Assembly: GCA_033720975.1 (NCBI GenBank)
Contig: JAWWBL010000025.1
Span: 1-20,170 of the forward strand
Reading direction: 5' to 3'
DNA from: JAWWBL01 sp033720975
Lineage (GTDB): Bacteria; Actinomycetota; Acidimicrobiia; Spongiisociales; ZC4RG35
Length of the DNA: 20,170 nucleotides
This document shows positions 15,735 through 20,170 of this stretch, piece by piece (the first letter of the stretch is position 1; each line of letters opens with the position of its first letter). Position numbers and translations under genes: made by a program. Under the pieces are notes generated by a model. It did not search any database. It worked only from the letters and a program-made list of their open reading frames with translations, and had not been told where the DNA came from.

Positions 15735-15741
15735 TCCGCTG

Positions 15742-17082
15742 ATGAACCCGAGTGCGGTCTTCAAGGCTTACGACATCAGGGGCCGCACCGATAACGGCGA
15801 CCTCGATGAGGCGATTTATGAGCGAGTGGGTGCGGCCTTGGTGCAGATGCTCGGGGCCGGTTCGGTCGCGGTCGGCAGGGATTGCCGGGAGACCTCACCT
15901 ACGTTCTTCGATGCGCTTGCGCTGGGAGTGACCGGCGCCGGGGCCGACGTGGTCGACCTGGGGATGGTTCCCACAGATGCCGTCTACTACTACTCGGGCG
16001 CTCATGAGATGCCAGGGGCAATGATCACTGCTTCTCACAACCCTCCTGAGTACAACGGGCTCAAGCTGTGCCGTGCCGGGGCCGCTCCCATCGGCTCCGA
16101 CACGGGTCTCAACGAGATACGCGCTGCCGTCGCCGGGACTCCCCACAAGTCCGGCAAAGCTGGAAGTGTCAGCCAGGTGGACGTGGTCACCGACTACGTC
16201 GACCATTTGTTCTCGATTGTCCCCGCGGACTCGATAGGTGCCCTGGCGGTGGCCGTCGATGGTGGGAACGGAATGGCCGGGGTGGCCCTGGAAGACGTTT
16301 TCGAGAGGACCGAGGCCTCGATGGACGGGCTCTATCTGGAGCCTGACGGGTCCTTCCCCAACCATCCCCCTGACCCGCTCGTCCCGGAAAACCTCGAGGA
16401 CCTCGTCGCGCTGGTCGAGGAGGGCGAGTACGACCTGGGAGTCGCATTCGACGGCGACGCCGACCGGGCCTTCTTCCTCGACGGTGAAGGGCAGCCGCTC
16501 AGTGGAAGCACGGTCACGGCGCTGATCGCGAGGCGCATACTCGAAGACGAGGAAGGTGCTTCGATCGTCCACAACCTGATCACGTCGAAAGCAGTCCCCG
16601 AGATCGTTCGAGAAGGAGGGGGTCGGCCGGTCCGAACCAAGGTCGGTCACAGTTTCATCAAGCAGGTGATGGCCGAGTCGGGTGCCATTTTCGGAGGGGA
16701 GCACAGCGGCCACTACTACTTCCGCAGTAATTTCCGCGCCGACTCCGGGATGCTGGCCATGCTCTACCTGTTGAGGATCCTCACCGAGTCAGGCCAGACG
16801 CTGGCCGAGCTGCGGACGTCGGTGGAGCGCTACCGATCATCGGGCGAGATCAACTTCCGCATCTACGACACGGGCCGCGCGCTGCGAGCTGTGGAGGATG
16901 CGTCTTACAACGCCTCTATAGACCGTCTCGATGGCCTCACGGTCGACTATGGGGAGGAGTGGTTCAACCTGCGCCCTTCGAACACCGAGCCGCTGCTCCG
17001 TCTGAACGTCGAAGCCGAGACCGAAGAGCGTGTGGATGCAATAGTGAATCGGGTGAAGTCAATCCTGGAGAGCGAGACTTGA
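15742..17082 (+). CDS. manB: Phosphomannomutase/phosphoglucomutase
   Basis: ManB interconverts hexose 6-phosphate and hexose 1-phosphate, feeding GDP-mannose and UDP-glucose. At 446 aa it has the typical four-domain alpha-D-phosphohexomutase length. Visible landmarks are FKAYDIRGR (7-15), the phosphoserine loop TASHNPPEYNG (96-106, Ser98), the Mg2+ loop DGDADR (237-242), the sugar-specificity loop GGEHSGHYYF (318-327) and the phosphate-binding RPSNTEPLLRLN (411-422). The GEHSGHYYF form is common in bifunctional PMM/PGM enzymes. The ATG lies 7 nt after a TACACT box. The TGA overlaps the TTG start of the Trm112-like gene, and the phosphosugar isomerase follows. This is the actinobacterial manB neighbourhood (cf. 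Rv3257c). Confidence 0.96.
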   Translation: MNPSAVFKAYDIRGRTDNGDLDEAIYERVGAALVQMLGAGSVAVGRDCRETSPTFFDALALGVTGAGADVVDLGMVPTDAVYYYSGAHEMPGAMITASHNPPEYNGLKLCRAGAAPIGSDTGLNEIRAAVAGTPHKSGKAGSVSQVDVVTDYVDHLFSIVPADSIGALAVAVDGGNGMAGVALEDVFERTEASMDGLYLEPDGSFPNHPPDPLVPENLEDLVALVEEGEYDLGVAFDGDADRAFFLDGEGQPLSGSTVTALIARRILEDEEGASIVHNLITSKAVPEIVREGGGRPVRTKVGHSFIKQVMAESGAIFGGEHSGHYYFRSNFRADSGMLAMLYLLRILTESGQTLAELRTSVERYRSSGEINFRIYDTGRALRAVEDASYNASIDRLDGLTVDYGEEWFNLRPSNTEPLLRLNVEAETEERVDAIVNRVKSILESET

Positions 17083-17258
17083 GCCTCATCGACCCCACCC
17101 TCGCGGAAATCCTGGTCTGCCCGGTCGACAAGTCGGACCTCATCGAGGATCTCGAGGCGGAGCGCATCGAATGCACGCGGTGCCATCGCCGCTACCCGGT
17201 GAGGAGCGGGATACCGATCATGCTGGTGGAAGAGGCTGAAGGAGGGCCCCGTGAGTGA
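17079..17258 (+). CDS. Trm112-like (UPF0434) zinc-ribbon protein
   Basis: A 59-residue protein of the Trm112/YcaR family: PTLAEILVCPVDKSDL (6-21), then IECTRCHRRYPVRSGIPIML (30-49). Eukaryotic and archaeal Trm112 activates several methyltransferases; the bacterial role is poorly known. The canonical first CPxC is CPVD here, leaving Cys14, Cys32 and Cys35 with Asp17 as a possible fourth ligand. TTG 17079 has GGAG about 8 nt upstream and overlaps the manB stop (TTGA). The end overlaps the isomerase start by 8 nt. It is therefore embedded in the manB-isomerase operon, as in other actinobacteria. Confidence 0.88.
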   Translation: MSLIDPTLAEILVCPVDKSDLIEDLEAERIECTRCHRRYPVRSGIPIMLVEEAEGGPRE

Positions 17259-18252
17259 CATGCTGGCCCAGATCCGGAGCCTTGGTGATCAGCTGGAATG
17301 GGCTGCTGCTCTGGACGCACCCGGCATCGGCACCTACTCGGAGGTTTTGTGCGTGGGCATGGGCGGCTCCGGCATTGCCGGGGATTACGCGGCCGCGCTG
17401 GCCGTGCCCTTCGGGACCAGGCTCACCGTTCACAAGGCGTATGGGCCACTGCCGCCTTGGGCCGTGAGGGTGCGTCCTTTCGTGATCGCCTCCTCGTACT
17501 CTGGCAACACCGAGGAGACCCTCGACTTCGTGCTGGCAGCTCAAGAGCACGGCCTGCCGATAGCCACCGTCACCACGGGTGGCCGTCTCGGCGAGCTCAC
17601 GGAACGGTATCGGTGGCCGACGATCCAGGTCCCAGGCGGCATGCAGCCGCGCGCCGCCATTGGCTACATGTTTGGGGCCGTCATCCGTCTACTCGAAGGC
17701 GCTCATGCCATCGACGACCAGAGACTCTCTTTCGTCGAGGCCATCTCACTCGCACGTCAGTCGGTCGCCGAGGACGGGCCCCGGTGGTCCCAGGCAGAAG
17801 ATATCGCCGAGGGTCTCAAGGATCGCATCTCGATCATTTACGGAGGCGGGCCCGTCAGCAGTGCGGTGGCCCAGAGGTGGAAGACCCAAATCAACGAGAA
17901 CTCGAAGATGCCGGCCTGGTGGTCCGTCCTACCGGAGCTCGACCACAACGAAGTGGCAGGGTGGGAGGCCATGCCCGAGAAGACCAAAGAGAGTCTCGCC
18001 ATCGTCGGTCTCACCGACCGCGACGACCACGATCGCATCGGCCCTCGACTTGCTCACACCGCGGCCCTGACCGAAGATGCAGTCCCCTGGGTGGCGAGGG
18101 TTCAGTCCACCGGAACTTCAGTTCTGGCCCGGCTGGTCTCGCTCACCGTTACCGGAGACCTGGTCTCCTGGATGCTTGCGGGGAAAGCCGGTGTCGATCC
18201 GGTGCCCGTCGTGAGGATCGAAAGACTCAAGAAGCTTCTCAGCGAGGACTGA
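17251..18252 (+). CDS. SIS-domain phosphoglucose/phosphomannose isomerase
   Basis: A 333-residue sugar isomerase expected to link fructose 6-phosphate with glucose 6- and mannose 6-phosphate, supplying ManB with mannose 6-phosphate. The first SIS half has LCVGMGGSGIAGDYAAAL (33-50) and ASSYSGNTEETLDF (80-93), which bind the sugar phosphate. The C-terminal bacterial PGI/PMI domain shows INENSKMPAWWSVLPELDHN (214-233), with the expected catalytic Glu and His. GTG 17251 has GGAGG a few nt upstream and overlaps the Trm112-like gene by 8 nt. The relative in M. tuberculosis (Rv3256c) lies in the same place beside manB. ahcY starts 4 nt downstream. Activity on both substrates is inferred from the family. 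Confidence 0.9.
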   Translation: MSDMLAQIRSLGDQLEWAAALDAPGIGTYSEVLCVGMGGSGIAGDYAAALAVPFGTRLTVHKAYGPLPPWAVRVRPFVIASSYSGNTEETLDFVLAAQEHGLPIATVTTGGRLGELTERYRWPTIQVPGGMQPRAAIGYMFGAVIRLLEGAHAIDDQRLSFVEAISLARQSVAEDGPRWSQAEDIAEGLKDRISIIYGGGPVSSAVAQRWKTQINENSKMPAWWSVLPELDHNEVAGWEAMPEKTKESLAIVGLTDRDDHDRIGPRLAHTAALTEDAVPWVARVQSTGTSVLARLVSLTVTGDLVSWMLAGKAGVDPVPVVRIERLKKLLSED

Positions 18253-18256
18253 AAAC

Positions 18257-19507
18257 ATGAACTACGACATTGCCAAACCCGAACTCGCGCCCGAAGGCGC
18301 CCGCCGAGTGGAATGGGCCGGGCGTCGCATGCCCGTGTTGCGCACCGTGCGTGAGCGTTTCCTTGCTGAGCGGCCCCTCGATGGCCATGTCGTGGCGGCA
18401 TGCCTCCATGTCACAGCCGAGACGGCAAACCTGATGCTGGCCCTTCGAGACGGTGGTGCTGAGCCCATTCTTTGCGCGTCGAATCCTCTTTCAACGCAGG
18501 ACGACGTGGCCGCAGCCCTGGTGGCCGAGGGGATCCCGGTGTTCGCGATTCGAGGAGAGGACTCCGACACCTACTACAAGCACATCAACGCGGTGCTCGA
18601 CCACGCACCAGCGGTGACGATGGATGACGGGGCCGACCTGGCCACGGTGCTCCACACCGACCGACGTGACATCGAGGTGATCGGCTCGACTGAGGAGACC
18701 ACCACCGGCGTCATCCGGCTCAAGGCCATGGCTGCCGATGGGACCCTTCGGGTGCCGGTGGTAGCGGTGAACGACTCAGCCACCAAGCACCTGTTCGACA
18801 ACCACTACGGGACGGGCCAGTCCACGCTCGACGGGATCATCCGTGCGACCAACATCCTCCTGGCCGGCCAGAACGTGGTCGTCATTGGATACGGCGATTG
18901 TGGCCGGGGTGTGGCGAACCGCGCCGACGGGCTGGGCGCCCACGTGATCGTGGTGGAGGTCGACCCGGTCAGGGCATTGTCGGCTGCGATGGACGGATAC
19001 CGGGTCCTGAAGGTCGCCGACGCGGCGGAGATCGGCGACATATTCATCACGGTCACCGGCAACAAGCACGTCCTCCGGCCGGAGCACTTCGAGGTGATGA
19101 AGGACGGTGCGCTGTTGGCCAACTCAGGTCACTTCGACATCGAGATCGACCTTGCCTCACTGCGGCGGGAGGCCGAGTCGCGGAGGGAGATCAGGAACAA
19201 CCTCGAGGAGTTCACCATGTCCGACGGGCGAAGGATCCTGGTGGCGGCGGAGGGGCGTTTGGTCAACCTCGGCGCCGCCGAGGGCCATCCTGCCGACGTC
19301 ATGGACATGTCGTTCTCCAACCAGGCTTTGGCCGCGGAGTACCTGGTGGTCAACCGGGACACCCTGGAGCCCAAGATCTACACCCTCCCGGCAGAGATCG
19401 ACGATCAGGTGGCCGCGATCAAGCTCGAGCACCTCGGCGGCGGCCTCGACACCCTCACGCCCGACCAAATCACCTACCTGTCCGGGTGGCAAGAGGGCAC
19501 CACCTAA
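18257..19507 (+). CDS. ahcY: Adenosylhomocysteinase, short archaeal/Thermotoga type
   Basis: AhcY splits S-adenosylhomocysteine into adenosine and homocysteine with a bound NAD, clearing the product of methyltransferases. The 416-residue protein shows His51 in CLHVTAETANLM, Asp124, GSTEETTTGV (143-152), NDSATKHLFDN (172-182, Lys177 and Asp181) and the Rossmann motif GYGDCGRG (211-218). NSGHFDIEID lies near 289-298. Three traits mark the short branch: YGTGQST where bacterial/eukaryotic enzymes have Cys, GYGxCGRG in place of GYGxxGKG, and a C-terminus lacking the KPDHYRY tail. M. tuberculosis SahH is the long form. The ATG lies 4 nt after the isomerase stop with GAGGA upstream. Some archaeal members prefer S-inosylhomocysteine, a possible alternative substrate. 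Confidence 0.95.
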   Translation: MNYDIAKPELAPEGARRVEWAGRRMPVLRTVRERFLAERPLDGHVVAACLHVTAETANLMLALRDGGAEPILCASNPLSTQDDVAAALVAEGIPVFAIRGEDSDTYYKHINAVLDHAPAVTMDDGADLATVLHTDRRDIEVIGSTEETTTGVIRLKAMAADGTLRVPVVAVNDSATKHLFDNHYGTGQSTLDGIIRATNILLAGQNVVVIGYGDCGRGVANRADGLGAHVIVVEVDPVRALSAAMDGYRVLKVADAAEIGDIFITVTGNKHVLRPEHFEVMKDGALLANSGHFDIEIDLASLRREAESRREIRNNLEEFTMSDGRRILVAAEGRLVNLGAAEGHPADVMDMSFSNQALAAEYLVVNRDTLEPKIYTLPAEIDDQVAAIKLEHLGGGLDTLTPDQITYLSGWQEGTT

Positions 19508-19527
19508 CGCAAACCTCAGGTAGTACA

Positions 19528-19542
19528 CGCCCTATAGGGGCG
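19528..19542. repeat. Short inverted repeat between ahcY and comF
   Basis: CGCCC and GGGCG arms flank a 5-nt TATAG loop. It lies 20 nt after the ahcY stop. It could form a small hairpin but has no T-run after it, so an intrinsic terminator is not supported. The rest of the 109-nt gap shows nothing I recognise. Confidence 0.25.
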
Positions 19543-19616
19543 GAAACCGTCTCAAGAATGCACGGCGACCCGTGGCTGGCACCGTCTTGTCCCAGGGTCC
19601 GGGTATGCACTGGGCC

Positions 19617-20170
19617 ATGGTTTGTCAAGTTTGTCATCAAGTTGCGCCGGACCCCGTTTGCCGCCAATGCCGAGACCGGCTACGGCCATCCCCGGATCGC
19701 CTCCTCCCCGGCGGGCTGAGGTTGATCGGCGCATTCGAGCATGAGGGGCCGGCCCGAGCCCTGATGCACCATTTCAAGTACCGGGGAGTGACCACCTACG
19801 CAGACATGATCGCCGCCAAGCTCCGCAGACGTCTGCCCAATCTTCCTGTGGTGCCCGTTCCACGAGTGTGGAGCCGCAAGGTCAAGTACGGCGTAGACCC
19901 TGCGGCGCTGATCGCTTCCCGGTTGGGACTGCCCGTGCTCCGCCTGTTATCGCCGCCGTTGCACTCGAAGCGACGCGCCGGCGGAGACCACGCACTGTCG
20001 GCACCGTCGTTCCGAATCCGGGGTGGCTGCCACGGAGAGGTAGTCGTGCTTGATGACGTAGTCACCTCGGGAGCCACGATCCGGGCGGCTGTCGAAGCGC
20101 TAGGACGGGAGAAGGTGAGGCTGGCGGCGACGGGCAATGTCGCTCTTCGCGGTCACAGCAGCTCCAGCGC
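19617..20170 (+). CDS. comF: ComF family phosphoribosyltransferase-like protein (3' end outside window)
   Basis: ComF-type proteins combine a zinc ribbon with a type I phosphoribosyltransferase fold and support DNA uptake or processing in competent bacteria. In actinobacteria the role is unknown. 184 residues are visible. The N-terminus MVCQVCHQVAPDPVCRQC carries Cys3, Cys6, Cys15 and Cys18. GAFEHEGPARALMHHFKYRG (38-57) is the typical ComF middle motif, followed by VVPVPRVWSRKVKYGVDP (78-95). VVVLDDVVTSGATI (142-155) is the PRPP-binding loop. ATG 19605 in the same frame is an alternative start and would add four residues. There is no strong ribosome site. M. tuberculosis Rv3242c, also near sahH, is the likely counterpart. 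The reading frame is open at the right edge. Confidence 0.92.
   Translation, partial: MVCQVCHQVAPDPVCRQCRDRLRPSPDRLLPGGLRLIGAFEHEGPARALMHHFKYRGVTTYADMIAAKLRRRLPNLPVVPVPRVWSRKVKYGVDPAALIASRLGLPVLRLLSPPLHSKRRAGGDHALSAPSFRIRGGCHGEVVVLDDVVTSGATIRAAVEALGREKVRLAATGNVALRGHSSSS

Noticed and set aside
18253..18256. SAH riboswitch before ahcY
   Set aside because: Only 4 nt separate ahcY from the upstream isomerase stop, leaving no room.
17298..18260. 320-codon plus-strand open frame
   Set aside because: Shifted frame of the SIS isomerase; Arg/Gly-rich low-complexity translation without recognisable domains.
19528..19550. Rho-independent terminator after ahcY
   Set aside because: The hairpin has a 5-bp stem and no T-run follows.
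1..20170. CRISPR, tRNA, rRNA, insertion sequence, prophage or toxin-antitoxin genes
   Set aside because: No direct-repeat arrays, cloverleaf-like sequences, transposase motifs or flanking repeats were recognised by eye.

Overview
This is a high-GC, densely packed bacterial chromosome segment. It looks like an actinobacterium (Actinomycetota). The evidence is the F420 genes (fbiA and a cofE-type ligase), an acyl-CoA carboxylase beta/alpha pair, an LCP protein with a LytR_C domain, DUF5719 and DUF3499 proteins, and the run manB - Trm112 - SIS phosphosugar isomerase - ahcY. From memory, the gene set matches the region of Mycobacterium tuberculosis around Rv3240c-Rv3285 (ComF, sahH, Rv3256c, manB, Rv3258c, fbiA/fbiB, LCP, birA, accD5, accA3) and the matching Streptomyces region, but it is rearranged. 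There is no whiB between fbiA and the divergent glycosyltransferase, the F420 ligase lacks the mycobacterial C-terminal reductase domain, and AhcY is the short archaeal/Thermotoga type. These points suggest a deep-branching class such as Acidimicrobiia, which is inference.

Layout. 1-2075 (minus): acyl-CoA carboxylase carboxyltransferase followed by biotin carboxylase, joined by an ATGA overlap; the carboxylase runs off the left edge. 2119-2775 (plus): birA, which would biotinylate such a carboxylase, diverging from it. 2772-3509 (minus): a dienelactone-hydrolase-like protein with an Asp in the nucleophile position. 3610-6182 (plus): LCP ligase and UDP-glucose 6-dehydrogenase family protein. 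6175-7778 (minus): fbiA then cofE. 7820-11847 (plus): a large membrane glycosyltransferase-like protein coupled to a DUF5719 protein. 11905-15034 (plus): three tiny Cys-rich proteins (DUF3499, DUF6788-like, a 58-residue zinc ribbon), the last coupled to a PTPS_related polytopic membrane protein. 14960-15694 (minus): a soluble family-2 glycosyltransferase. 15742-19507 (plus): manB, Trm112-like, phosphoglucose/phosphomannose isomerase, ahcY. 19617-end (plus): comF, cut by the right edge.

Most of the window serves cell-envelope sugar chemistry (hexose-phosphate interconversion, UDP-sugar oxidation, glycosyl transfer, LCP attachment), with F420 synthesis, biotin-dependent carboxylation and the methyl cycle alongside. 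Genes are tightly packed, many starts are GTG or TTG, and many junctions overlap by 1-10 nt. Two short intergenic regions carry TANNNT -10 boxes 7-8 nt before start codons that lack Shine-Dalgarno sequences, which suggests leaderless transcripts. I saw no tRNA, rRNA, CRISPR array, insertion sequence or phage gene. No stretch over about 110 nt lacks a gene.
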